Shown piece after piece: positions 20,901 to 27,938 of a DNA stretch of 55,832 bases (its first letter is position 1; each line of letters starts with the position of its first letter). The stretch is from assembly GCA_947471985.1 (NCBI GenBank), contig CANIZL010000037.1, positions 1 through 55,832 of the forward strand. Direction: 5' to 3'. The notes below the pieces were generated by a model that was given only the letters and a program-made list of their open reading frames with translations, was not told where the DNA came from and searched no databases. This DNA comes from Verrucomicrobiota bacterium (GTDB taxonomy: Bacteria; Verrucomicrobiota; Verrucomicrobiia; Limisphaerales; UBA9464). A program made the translations under genes and the position numbers.

Positions 20901-22558
20901 TTGAATTCATGCGCCACATCCACCTGGGTTTGCATGTTCGTCGCTGCGAGATCATGCGCGTAATTCAAATTCAACTTCGCCCGGCGGTAATAGACTCCCC
21001 GGAAATCGACGCCGGATTCAAACCGCGCATCCGGTGTGTCGGAGCCGATCGAATCCACCAACCGGTAAAACGTCCCCGAATCATAACTGCTCTTAAGGGT
21101 GGTCGGCAGATCGGTGGGCAGGCGTCCCAGCAGTGTGGTCGATAGGACGCTGTTGCTGAGGAACCCGGGGTTCACCAGTTGGAAGACGTCGGCGAAAATG
21201 CCGGCGGAATCGCTGCCGGGCCAGTCGAGCGTTCCCGAAACCTGATCCAAGGTGGGAAAATTGCTGGTGAGCCGCGCACGCGGATTGAGAATGTCGTTGA
21301 AGCTCAGAAGTACCGGTCCATTGGCATAGAGATCGGAATCAAACTTCCGGTTATCCAGGCGATTGAGGGTCAACGGGGTGGCATTCAAGCCGCCGATAGC
21401 CCGGGCCAGGGAGCTTTGGAAAACATACTCCCGGTTCTTGCGGTAAATGATCGCCGCATCCCAGAACGCCTGACCGCGGTTGTCTGTGACATTCGACAAC
21501 CGGTAGTTGTATTGCAGCCGTCCGTTGGCCGGATTGAACGTGGGCCCAGGCCAATTATTGGTGTTCAGATCCACCAGCAGACCGGCCAGATTCAATTCCC
21601 AGGAACCCAACCCCTGGTTGCGGAGGAAACCGTCTTGAATGTCCTTGTCCGAGGTGGACTGGGCATAGCGGGAGGCTGTCCGGTCATACCCAATCCCCTT
21701 CGCACTGTTGTGGATGAAATTGAGATCCAGCGTCCGGCCGACGGGTTGCACGAAAAAGGCCATTCGACCCACGAAACGATTGCTGCCCGAATGGGGCTCG
21801 TCCGGGTGCTCCAGAATACCGATCCACTCCGGATCACCGAACTGGGCCTGCAGCGGAGCGCCCGTCACCAAAGTGCCATTGCGATTGCGCGGGGCCACCC
21901 AGCCGTTGGTGTCGTATTGGCCGTTGCGATTCAGATCCAGATAGAACTGGTTCTCCAGCGGACCGGAATTGTTCAGCGTATTGCCCAGACCGGTGGAGGT
22001 CGTGAAGACCGGCGCACGGGGATCATAATACAGGCTGCGCAACAACGCCCGGTATTGCGGACTGGATTCATTGCCGGTGAAATTCGGCGGATAAAGGATG
22101 TTGGTCCGATTGGCCCGATTGGCGAAGCTGTTGATGCCACCGGTGGCATCCGCCTGGAGGCGCGCCACCACGGAAGCGATCTCCGCGGCCGGGTTCTGCG
22201 GATTGGCGATCGGCGTCTGCCAGTTGGTGGATACCAGAAAACCAAACTCCGAACGGGCGATGCGTCCGGAATCCGAAATGAACCGGGGGAACTGTCCGGG
22301 ACCCGCTTGGAGTCCGGGTTGCAGCGCGCCCTGCACGAGGCCCATCATACGACCGGACAAATTGGCCTGCGCCCGCGCCAGGGCGACATCCGCCATATAT
22401 TTGGCATCCGCCTGATCCGCGGCGGCAGCCACCGAGGCGCGCTCGCGACGGCTCATGGCCAAAAAGGCGACGGCGGTGATCGTCACCACCGACAGCATGA
22501 TGAGGGTGATGACCAGCGCGACCCCGCGTGCGCGGCGGTGAGACAAGGGAAGGTTCAT
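17957..22558 (-). CDS. Verru_Chthon cassette protein A (giant GspK/PilX-like minor pseudopilin)
   Basis: This 1533-residue protein begins with a prepilin-like leader (basic residues, then RARG before a 20-residue hydrophobic helix VALVITLIMLSVVTITAVAF and an SRRERASV stretch). It lacks the Glu at position +5 found in other pilins, as do GspK proteins that cap pseudopili. A large Asn/Thr/Arg-rich exported region follows. The position at the end of the D-B-C-A gene set and the N-terminus identify it as the Verru_Chthon cassette A family, known from Verrucomicrobia. It starts 7 bases after the stop of protein C. It is far larger than GspK (about 300 residues), so the tip domain presumably has an additional binding or structural role. 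Confidence 0.85.
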   Translation of the reverse strand: MNLPLSHRRARGVALVITLIMLSVVTITAVAFLAMSRRERASVAAAADQADAKYMADVALARAQANLSGRMMGLVQGALQPGLQAGPGQFPRFISDSGRIARSEFGFLVSTNWQTPIANPQNPAAEIASVVARLQADATGGINSFANRANRTNILYPPNFTGNESSPQYRALLRSLYYDPRAPVFTTSTGLGNTLNNSGPLENQFYLDLNRNGQYDTNGWVAPRNRNGTLVTGAPLQAQFGDPEWIGILEHPDEPHSGSNRFVGRMAFFVQPVGRTLDLNFIHNSAKGIGYDRTASRYAQSTSDKDIQDGFLRNQGLGSWELNLAGLLVDLNTNNWPGPTFNPANGRLQYNYRLSNVTDNRGQAFWDAAIIYRKNREYVFQSSLARAIGGLNATPLTLNRLDNRKFDSDLYANGPVLLSFNDILNPRARLTSNFPTLDQVSGTLDWPGSDSAGIFADVFQLVNPGFLSNSVLSTTLLGRLPTDLPTTLKSSYDSGTFYRLVDSIGSDTPDARFESGVDFRGVYYRRAKLNLNYAHDLAATNMQTQVDVAHEFKDASGTRHPFGSWAPIEWFTNTVQRLLAQQIETNALYLTPAVNGNSTTPFRPAINPLVLRGYGYFATNSNARVDYSARPHQLFQLAANIYESTHYSSVDYADVLTLSTNRRAETPITYRPTFYFDPVTTNGLRRSGNIRLAGFQEVTAPEAFLSQRWVDPANPLDADIATFTQDRPATNLNVYGVPWVVGTKKGYPTFEEGFWQTGIDITRRVRAVKLAPAVLAATDLPSPTKSRRLELQYVLNVTNQVGADAIKSYSTPFTRKTRILATNIIEYRFGYRLPTPVPQGVLRTFADYIPLNTFTDRLTSNRTLDSWKEVPEVLLRGVWATNFLMVPVNGRPAIYPGSATNRVPWALANDPSAQYFDIAVEVRNRLVYALIDESTVPHRLLDMVNLESRMEQTDLLGFLRRPGAITPGLDPGLTGRATGKVVSPTDLWLPKNSAIPSPYTEGIDDQLLVSMGRATARDWARNARGSNFRNDSIIENQVDGLLFFLYGTIPPESQLSDPAVRKSFEGNEVQLGYNPTHYIFLTDRRMANDPLVHYTMEDLGPGLTISSDPQQYVEVVVAPGAGGRIPLADELSGRLAGSVKNQFRTNQIGSAKIISMRAPWGAEPRLGFGAAPSAADPSSFRYDIAYKDPLIQSPDDWAFPTGKMASLGQLGRIHRGTPWQTIYMKSAMPAGPSTRIAKLAVQRGIVLPVQPTLAGRYLKTLSDGTAAKQWMTWAGNPYTRPENDWQIFDLFTTALNENAAKGLLSVNNTNRAAWSAVLSGVPVLSDSRVPLSAITGHTNQSLTDTPVIEPGSRELGALVESINESRQSPNRLGLRYLHVGDVFSAPSLTAGANEFVPVESPNYAARGQSPFLAAFNPVYGSQNRPNSDAPQVARVPDEVLERIPQQIVGLLRQDEPKFVIYAFGQSLKPAPGSILTAPGTFFNLCTNYVVTGEFSTRTVVRFDGSPTEPINSDNLANRFRPVIEDHRVLPPPQ

Positions 22559-22565
22559 CGGAAGG

Positions 22566-23690
22566 TTAGCGTATGGCGACCCGAATGGGCACGCGTTGCC
22601 GGAAAATCTGGATCTTGCCGAGGTTGTTCTTCAGGTACTTCTCCCGCGGGCTCGTACCCGTGAGCGCGCCCGTGAGGGCCGGCATGGCCCGGAGTTGGTC
22701 CATCGCCCGGGGTTCCAACACCCCGAGTTCAATCTCCACCGTCGTCGGGACCTGCTCGCCCAGGAAGATGCTGTTCACAAAACGGGTTTCCGGATCGGTC
22801 TGATCATCCGAGGCCAGTCGGCTGGATTGGATGAAAACGGAACTGCCTTTGAGGGCGAAATTATTCGATAGCGTCAAGGAATCGAAGCTCGCCAGCAGCG
22901 GTGGTTTGCGGGGACGGTTCGCCACCTCGGGCGCCGTGCTGTCGAAGTCGGGATAATTCCAGATCGTATGATCCAGCGGCCGGTTGTACTGATCGTAGGC
23001 AGTAATCCGGAAACTGACCACCCCGTCCACCACTCGTGCGAGGTTGGTCTGGGTGGACGACCGGTGAATGGTGCCATCCTCATCCGAACTATTGCTCAAG
23101 GCCGCCTTCGGCCGCTCCAGCAGCCGGAAGGAAAGCAAACGCCGGGCATCCGGCGAGGTCGTGACCACGGGCAGGAAATCGATATTGGCGTCCTTGGTCG
23201 GATTCAGGCTGGCCGTGGGGGCCCGGGGATCCGGATCCTCGTAGCGATACAACGTCCCGACGGGGAATAGGCTGCGATTGGCGCTTTGGTCCTCATTCCG
23301 CACGACGAACCCCACCACTTTCACCCGCTTCGAATCCGTCCGTTGCAGGAAAAAGAGATCCTGGTGAATGGGCACGAGACTGGGGCCGAGCAATTGCGCG
23401 CTCTGCTTGAAAACCTCCCGGGCGGCATCCGTGGAATAGGCGACAAAATTCGGCGCCCCCGCGACGCCGCTCGCCGTCATATTATCCAAATCGCGACTCA
23501 GGATCTCCAGGCCGGAACGCGCCGCCTCCATGACATCCGTCTGATTTGAGTTGGCCCGCATGGCCTTCGTGGTCTGGTTGAACAGCGAGAAGAGGACCAG
23601 TACCACCAGGCTGAGCAGCCCGATGGACACCATCATCTCGACCAACGAGAACCCCGGGGACGGTCGGCGATATGCCTTCATGGGAATCAT
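22566..23690 (-). CDS. Verru_Chthon cassette protein C (GspJ/PilW-like prepilin)
   Basis: This 374-residue protein has a class III prepilin signal: a short basic leader ending SPG, then FSLVEMMVSIGLLSLVVLVL with Glu at +5. The N-terminal helix continues into a long polar domain, including the GLEILSRDLDNM segment typical of PilW/GspJ-like proteins. The start codon overlaps the stop of protein B by 4 bases (ATGA), and protein A follows 7 bases after its stop, so the genes are translationally linked. A second possible start at Met4 would shorten the leader by three residues. Role inferred: minor pseudopilin that primes assembly. Confidence 0.85.
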   Translation of the reverse strand: MIPMKAYRRPSPGFSLVEMMVSIGLLSLVVLVLFSLFNQTTKAMRANSNQTDVMEAARSGLEILSRDLDNMTASGVAGAPNFVAYSTDAAREVFKQSAQLLGPSLVPIHQDLFFLQRTDSKRVKVVGFVVRNEDQSANRSLFPVGTLYRYEDPDPRAPTASLNPTKDANIDFLPVVTTSPDARRLLSFRLLERPKAALSNSSDEDGTIHRSSTQTNLARVVDGVVSFRITAYDQYNRPLDHTIWNYPDFDSTAPEVANRPRKPPLLASFDSLTLSNNFALKGSSVFIQSSRLASDDQTDPETRFVNSIFLGEQVPTTVEIELGVLEPRAMDQLRAMPALTGALTGTSPREKYLKNNLGKIQIFRQRVPIRVAIR

Positions 23691-24568
23691 AGACTATTCG
23701 GCGTGAAATGTTTCAGTCCCAGCCCGGCGGCCCCGAGGTGGCCCACGTCCTGACTGTCGAGATCCATCAACTGGCCAAAGACCTGCGTGCGATAGACCCG
23801 GCGATTATGCCCCACCCGGAGCTTTTCCACCGTCTGATCGAAGCGCAACGCCACCGGCCATTGGATCGTCAGCGAAAGCTCATGAATTTGCTGTGCGGTG
23901 GCGACGGCCTGCGAGAGCGAATTGGCCTCCGGAGCGATCGCCACCGGGGTCAATTCCGGAGTGACCAAATAGCGGAAGGAAAACTCCGTTCGTTGATCGA
24001 GCGTCAGTCCATCCGGGCCGGCCCCTGCCCCGTTCGGAAACGGCGCGATGGGCTTTTCCGTCAGGGCCCCACTGATGGCCCGAACCTGGGCGCGGACGAC
24101 GTTCTGGAAATCTGAATTACCAACCGTGACATACCGGGGCGCGGTCATCAGGGCGACGATCTGGGCCGCGTTGGTCAACAGGATCGGCGAGCTATATCCG
24201 AGAGCCGTCAGCTTCGCTGAATCGTTCCAGAGCTCGGTACGATAGGACCGGCGAAACGTGGGCGTGGCTCCGGGCTGTCCGAGATTATTCACCGGATACC
24301 GTTCCCAGAGAATGAAATCGAAGTTGGTGAGCAGATTCGCGGAACTCACCGAACCGGTGCGCAGGGCGTTGAGCAGCACCTTGCCGTCCTCCGTGACGAT
24401 GGTGTCCTCACGGTTCTGGCGTTGCACATTGAGCCCGGTGGGCAGCACCCCGATGATCGCCACGAGGGCGACGCTGACCACGGCAATGCACAAGGCCAGC
24501 TCGGTCATGGTGAAGCCACCGAGCCGACGACGCGGAAGGCGGGAAGCCGGAAGTCGCAGGGTCATCAT
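23687..24568 (-). CDS. Verru_Chthon cassette protein B (GspI/PilV-like prepilin)
   Basis: This 293-residue protein has a basic leader ending RRLGG, cleavage before Phe, then FTMTELALCIAVVSVALVAI with Glu at +5, and the PTGLNVQRQNRED segment expected after the membrane helix of PilV-type minor pilins. Both ends overlap neighbours by 4 bases (ATGA), with D upstream and C downstream. Small size, order and coupling match the cassette B family. It probably joins C, D and A in a pseudopilus tip complex equivalent to GspH-I-J-K. Confidence 0.83.
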   Translation of the reverse strand: MMTLRLPASRLPRRRLGGFTMTELALCIAVVSVALVAIIGVLPTGLNVQRQNREDTIVTEDGKVLLNALRTGSVSSANLLTNFDFILWERYPVNNLGQPGATPTFRRSYRTELWNDSAKLTALGYSSPILLTNAAQIVALMTAPRYVTVGNSDFQNVVRAQVRAISGALTEKPIAPFPNGAGAGPDGLTLDQRTEFSFRYLVTPELTPVAIAPEANSLSQAVATAQQIHELSLTIQWPVALRFDQTVEKLRVGHNRRVYRTQVFGQLMDLDSQDVGHLGAAGLGLKHFTPNSL

Positions 24569-25485
24569 TGGATGCGGGGTTTGAGGATGCGGGCGCGGCC
24601 GGTGAGCGAGGAAATCACAATCCGGTTGGGGACGTAGGCGTAATTGATGTTCTGGGCGGGCGGGACGCCGGTGATGCGCTTGGGGCCCGGAGTCTCCACC
24701 AGATCCAGCTCGGTCTCGGTCCCGGCGGTACCCGGGATGATCAGGTTGCCGTTGGCATCGCGCGGCAGGAAAACACTGCCGGAGGTGAACGTGATTACGA
24801 AGTCGCCACCGAAAGGTGCGCCGGTAATCTTGTGCCCGGCGGAGGAAAACTGCGGTGTGCCGCCGGCTTCCACCCGTCCAAAGCCATCAAAGGCGATATA
24901 AGGCATCTTAAAATCCAACCGGATGGGCGAATTTTTGTTCGGAAACGCCACCGCCACCGGCAGCGGCGTGATGGGTAGCAACGAGACGTAATTGGTGGGA
25001 TCCGAAAAAGCGGCGGCGTAGGCCTCGGCCGAGGTGCGATCGAACATCGCCTTGGGGAAGACATAACCATCCGGCAGCGATTTCCATTCGGTCAGATATT
25101 GCCAATGCTCGGAACCCGGTTGATCCCCCACCCGCCGACGGGCCAGCAGCGCGTAGCTGGAGTACGGTCCGGCCGCGGCGGACAGGAAGGCCCGCTTCAC
25201 AATTTCGCCCTCCTTGTTCCCGGCCACCGTCATGGCCGTGTTGGCGTGCTGCCAGATGTAGCCGGGCACAAACACCATATAGACCGTCGAGCGATTCTTC
25301 ATCGCCAACTGCCGCGCCAGACCGAGGTCATCCAGCAGTTGACGCTGCGTGGACGTCAGGCTGTTGGATTTCCCCAGACCCTTGAGCGCGGGCAGACTGA
25401 TGGAGGCGATCAGCCCGACGATCGCGAGCACCACCAACAACTCGACGAGCGAGAAACCACGGCGGAGTGGGGTCTGGAGTTTCAT
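24565..25485 (-). CDS. Verru_Chthon cassette protein D (GspH/FimT-like prepilin)
   Basis: This 306-residue protein has a leader ending LRRG followed by FSLVELLVVLAIVGLIASIS with Glu at +5. The next segment (TSTQRQLLDDLGLARQLAMKNR) matches GspH/FimT-type minor pseudopilins, in which an Arg-rich helix follows the membrane part. It is the first gene of the D-B-C-A set and overlaps B by 4 bases. Thirty bases separate its start from the upstream GspG-like gene, which suggests one transcript for all pseudopilins. Confidence 0.85.
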   Translation of the reverse strand: MKLQTPLRRGFSLVELLVVLAIVGLIASISLPALKGLGKSNSLTSTQRQLLDDLGLARQLAMKNRSTVYMVFVPGYIWQHANTAMTVAGNKEGEIVKRAFLSAAAGPYSSYALLARRRVGDQPGSEHWQYLTEWKSLPDGYVFPKAMFDRTSAEAYAAAFSDPTNYVSLLPITPLPVAVAFPNKNSPIRLDFKMPYIAFDGFGRVEAGGTPQFSSAGHKITGAPFGGDFVITFTSGSVFLPRDANGNLIIPGTAGTETELDLVETPGPKRITGVPPAQNINYAYVPNRIVISSLTGRARILKPRIQ

Positions 25486-25515
25486 GATAGTAATTGGCTG
25501 GCCCGAGTGCGGTCC

Positions 25516-26319
25516 TTATTTCCAGCTGTAGATATTGTCTTTATTGACACCCGTCTGGGAATCCAGGGAGCCAGCGACGATGCCTTGACCGTCGGGGCCA
25601 AGCGACCAGACGAACACGGTACCCTTGAGGAACTCCCGCTCATTCCCGCCGACACTGTAGAAGGGATTCCGGACCTGGCCGTCGACGTCGAGGTCGACGA
25701 TGACGATGTAGGGATTGCCCCACGGATCACGGAAGACGCCATCCGCGCCCACCATGGAAGGTTGATTGCCCTGCGTCTGTTGCTGCGGAGACAACGTAGC
25801 GGCGTTGCGAGTGGAGGTCTTGACGTCGAGGAAACTGATGCGGTCCGGATTCAACGCGTGGGCCGGATTAATCGGCTGGCCCCCGATGTTCCGAATTTCC
25901 GGATCATCGGTGAGAATCGCGATCAATTCCCGATTGGAAACCGGCCGGCGAGGGTCCTGCACGTTAGCATTGACCGCAATGCCGGGCTTCGAGGTCATAA
26001 CCTTCATGCCAAAAGGACTTTGGAGATCCCTGTCGTCCGTGCCGTAGATCATGCCGCTGGGATCCGGGTTCGCGGCGGTCTGGGCCACATCCCGGGAGGC
26101 CTTGGTGGCCGGGAGGCGGCTGTACTTGCCTTCGTAGGCATTCACCGCGGCCGCCAGATTGGCCATTTCCGTCTGGGCCTTTTTGATCTTGGCCTTTTTG
26201 ACGGCGCCCGCGATTGCCGGCAACAGCATGCCGGCCAGGATGCCGATGATGGCAATCACCACCAGCAACTCAATCAGCGTAAAGCCGCGGGTTTGGCGGG
26301 AGGAGGAATGAATTTTCAT
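25516..26319 (-). CDS. GspG-like major pseudopilin
   Basis: This 267-residue protein has the signal TRG before FTLIELLVVIAIIGILAGML (Glu +5) and a GspG-like body. The N-terminal helix continues with a Lys-rich turn and AQTEMANLAAAVNAYEGKYSRLP. The C-terminal part contains DPWGNPY and a SLGPDGQG motif, which in GspG shape the calcium-binding loop. Length is nearly twice that of classical GspG (about 140), with the extra residues in the middle. It is probably a structural subunit of the pseudopilus. It lies between the other GspG-like gene (51 bases) and cassette D (30 bases). Confidence 0.88.
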   Translation of the reverse strand: MKIHSSSRQTRGFTLIELLVVIAIIGILAGMLLPAIAGAVKKAKIKKAQTEMANLAAAVNAYEGKYSRLPATKASRDVAQTAANPDPSGMIYGTDDRDLQSPFGMKVMTSKPGIAVNANVQDPRRPVSNRELIAILTDDPEIRNIGGQPINPAHALNPDRISFLDVKTSTRNAATLSPQQQTQGNQPSMVGADGVFRDPWGNPYIVIVDLDVDGQVRNPFYSVGGNEREFLKGTVFVWSLGPDGQGIVAGSLDSQTGVNKDNIYSWK

Positions 26320-26370
26320 GGTCGTCGGACTTGGAGGATTTGTATGGGAAATAGTTAACGGCGGGCGGGC

Positions 26371-27156
26371 TCACTGCCGCCAGTTGCCGATGAGCTTCTT
26401 TTGGTTGTTTTCGACATATTCCGCCCAGAGATCAAACCGTCCCGGATTATTGGTCGGATTGGAGGAAACGTACCGCCACGGATTCAACTGGGGATTGCCC
26501 GGGATCGGCGGCGGAAAACGGCTGTCGCTCCGCGGCCAGGACAGTCCGGAACGTTGGTTGGGCCGGTGGGCGTCGCCCGCCCAGCCCACCGCCAGAACGC
26601 GCAAGTCCGGATTGCCGGTGGACGAGAAGATTTCCGCGGAAGCCGACTCTTTAAATTCCATCCGGAACAGCGACCGCTTGCGCTCCGCCGTCGTGGCGTT
26701 CACGAAGCCATCGCGCCCAAAATACTTCTGCAGATCCGACGACTTCAACCCGGTCGGACCCACGGTATCGCCGAGTGGCACAAAGTAGCCGGAAGACTCA
26801 AAGGGCTTTTCCACGATGACCCCGGTCAGTTCGTAATAGAGCGGATTCAACTCCGGTCGCACCACGAGGTTGCCGTTCGAATCGCGTTGCGGGACCGTGC
26901 CGTTGAGCACCAAACCGTCCGGCGGATAGACCCCGTACTTGGCCTTGTAGCTTTCGATCGCCGATTCCAGCGCCCGCAGCTCGGAGCGCACCCGGGATTC
27001 CCGGGCGCGTTTCATGGCCGCCGGAGCCAGGCCCACGAGCAGTCCAGCCAGGATTCCCATGATGGCGATGACCACCAGCAGTTCGACCAGTGAGAAGGCC
27101 GACCGGCCCGCCACGGTGACCGTGGCGGCGGAGGAGAGGGAACGACTCTGTTTCAT
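26371..27156 (-). CDS. GspG-like pseudopilin with Ala before the cleavage site
   Basis: This 261-residue protein has a membrane helix FSLVELLVVIAIMGILAGLL with Glu +5, then ALESAIESYKAKYGVYPPDG, the usual GspG connection, and late NPWRYVSS and FDLWAEYV motifs that echo the GspG C-terminus. The leader of about 20 residues ends GRSA, so the residue before cleavage is Ala rather than the normal Gly. This may slow or prevent prepilin peptidase processing. It is the first pseudopilin gene after the toxin-antitoxin pair (48-base gap), so a promoter for the pseudopilin series may lie in that gap or upstream of the toxin gene. Confidence 0.85.
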   Translation of the reverse strand: MKQSRSLSSAATVTVAGRSAFSLVELLVVIAIMGILAGLLVGLAPAAMKRARESRVRSELRALESAIESYKAKYGVYPPDGLVLNGTVPQRDSNGNLVVRPELNPLYYELTGVIVEKPFESSGYFVPLGDTVGPTGLKSSDLQKYFGRDGFVNATTAERKRSLFRMEFKESASAEIFSSTGNPDLRVLAVGWAGDAHRPNQRSGLSWPRSDSRFPPPIPGNPQLNPWRYVSSNPTNNPGRFDLWAEYVENNQKKLIGNWRQ

Positions 27157-27204
27157 GGTGCGGGGACAATAAAGGGTTCGCAGGGCGATTGGTCTAGCTC
27201 CTTC

Positions 27205-27492
27205 TCAGCCTTGGCGGTCACGGAGTTCTCGTTCCATGCGCTCGCTGAGCCACTGCTTGATCATGCTCTGGTAATTGAGAAATCGGGACCGGGCGAGACG
27301 CTTGATGCGCCCCAACATCCGGGGATCCATCCGGATCGTGATGGTAATGGAGTCCGACTGCTCGGAACTGGACGAAGCCGCCCGCTCCATGAGGCGGAGG
27401 TCGACCTGATTTTCCGCCCAGAATGACGCCTCCGCCTGTTCGCTGTCGAACAGGGGAACATCGTCCCAACTGGAAATCGGCACCTGATTCAT
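27205..27492 (-). CDS. CopG/BrnA-type antitoxin
   Basis: This 95-residue protein starts at ATG 27492, overlapping the toxin stop by one base (TGATG). The longer open frame upstream is only the shadow of the toxin gene. The N-terminal half has the FDSEQAEASFWAEN pattern characteristic of CopG-type antitoxins that partner BrnT. The C-terminal half is a ribbon-helix-helix DNA-binding motif (SITITIRMDPRMLGRIKRLA, then NYQSMIKQWLSERME). In known pairs it binds the toxin and represses the shared promoter. A palindrome upstream of the toxin gene is a candidate site. Confidence 0.87.
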   Translation of the reverse strand: MNQVPISSWDDVPLFDSEQAEASFWAENQVDLRLMERAASSSSEQSDSITITIRMDPRMLGRIKRLARSRFLNYQSMIKQWLSERMERELRDRQG

Positions 27493-27779
27493 CACGCCTC
27501 CAGGGTTAGCTTCAGTTTCCGCTGATAAAAGTACTCTTCGGACTCCGTGAAAAACCGGGCCACCACCACGCGAATGGTTTTTCCGTTGGTGCGATAGACC
27601 GCGAAGACGCCGGCACCGGCGGCGTTCTTGCCGAGGTTGAAGTAGCGCGCCTGGACCGAGAACCGGCTTGAATCCGGCAGCAGCCGGACCGCAAACGGGT
27701 CCTCGAACGACTCTTCGACATCCCGCGGCCCCAACGGGCCGCCGACCTCGAAGGAAGTATTGATCCAATCGAACTCCAT
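27492..27779 (-). CDS. brnT: BrnT-family ribonuclease toxin
   Basis: This 95-residue protein is of normal length for BrnT. The core matches the family: SFEDPFAV, then a beta strand containing ARYFNLGKN, V-F-A-V-Y-R-T-N-G-K-T-I-R-V-V-V-A-R, and E-S-E-E-Y-F-Y near the end. The N-terminal region, where BrnT usually reads K-x-x-x-N-x-x-K-H-G-V, is diverged (EVGGPLGPRD), so catalytic strength is uncertain. BrnT toxins are RelE-fold mRNA-cleaving RNases neutralised by the next gene. Toxin-first order with a one-base overlap is the usual brnTA arrangement. Confidence 0.8.
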   Translation of the reverse strand: MEFDWINTSFEVGGPLGPRDVEESFEDPFAVRLLPDSSRFSVQARYFNLGKNAAGAGVFAVYRTNGKTIRVVVARFFTESEEYFYQRKLKLTLEA

Positions 27780-27816
27780 TCTTCAGCTCTGTATTCGCGG
27801 ATGGCATTCGTCAGTC

Positions 27817-27834
27817 CAATGTGGTTACATTGTA
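27817..27834 (-). promoter_or_regulatory. candidate operator of the toxin-antitoxin pair
   Basis: CAATGT-GGTT-ACATTG (27817-27832) is a perfect 6-base inverted repeat with a 4-base spacer, overlapped by TACA-T-TGTA at 27826-27834. It lies 38-55 bases upstream of the toxin ATG, in an AT-rich island where the promoter must be. Ribbon-helix-helix antitoxins bind short palindromes of this kind. Binding is inferred. Confidence 0.4.
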
Positions 27835-27884
27835 TTTACGAAACACCAGACCATAAAGACTCTCATGTGTCACGCGGAAATGTG

Positions 27885-27919
27885 AAAAAACGGCCGTCGG
27901 TACCATCCGACGACCGTTT
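27885..27919 (-). terminator. rho-independent terminator after pilC
   Basis: Read on the minus strand, AAACGGTCGTCGG pairs with CCGACGGCCGTTT across a 6-base loop (13 pairs including one G-U), followed by a run of T. It lies 20 bases after the pilC stop and separates the ATPase/platform genes from the toxin-antitoxin and pseudopilin genes. Confidence 0.8.
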
Positions 27920-27938
27920 ATCAGAACAAATCCCGCAA

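Noticed and set aside
27493-27807. N-terminal extension of the antitoxin frame (would give 200 residues)
   Set aside because: It overlaps the BrnT gene completely in another frame and has Arg/Gly-rich shadow composition; ATG at 27492 fits the TGATG coupling.
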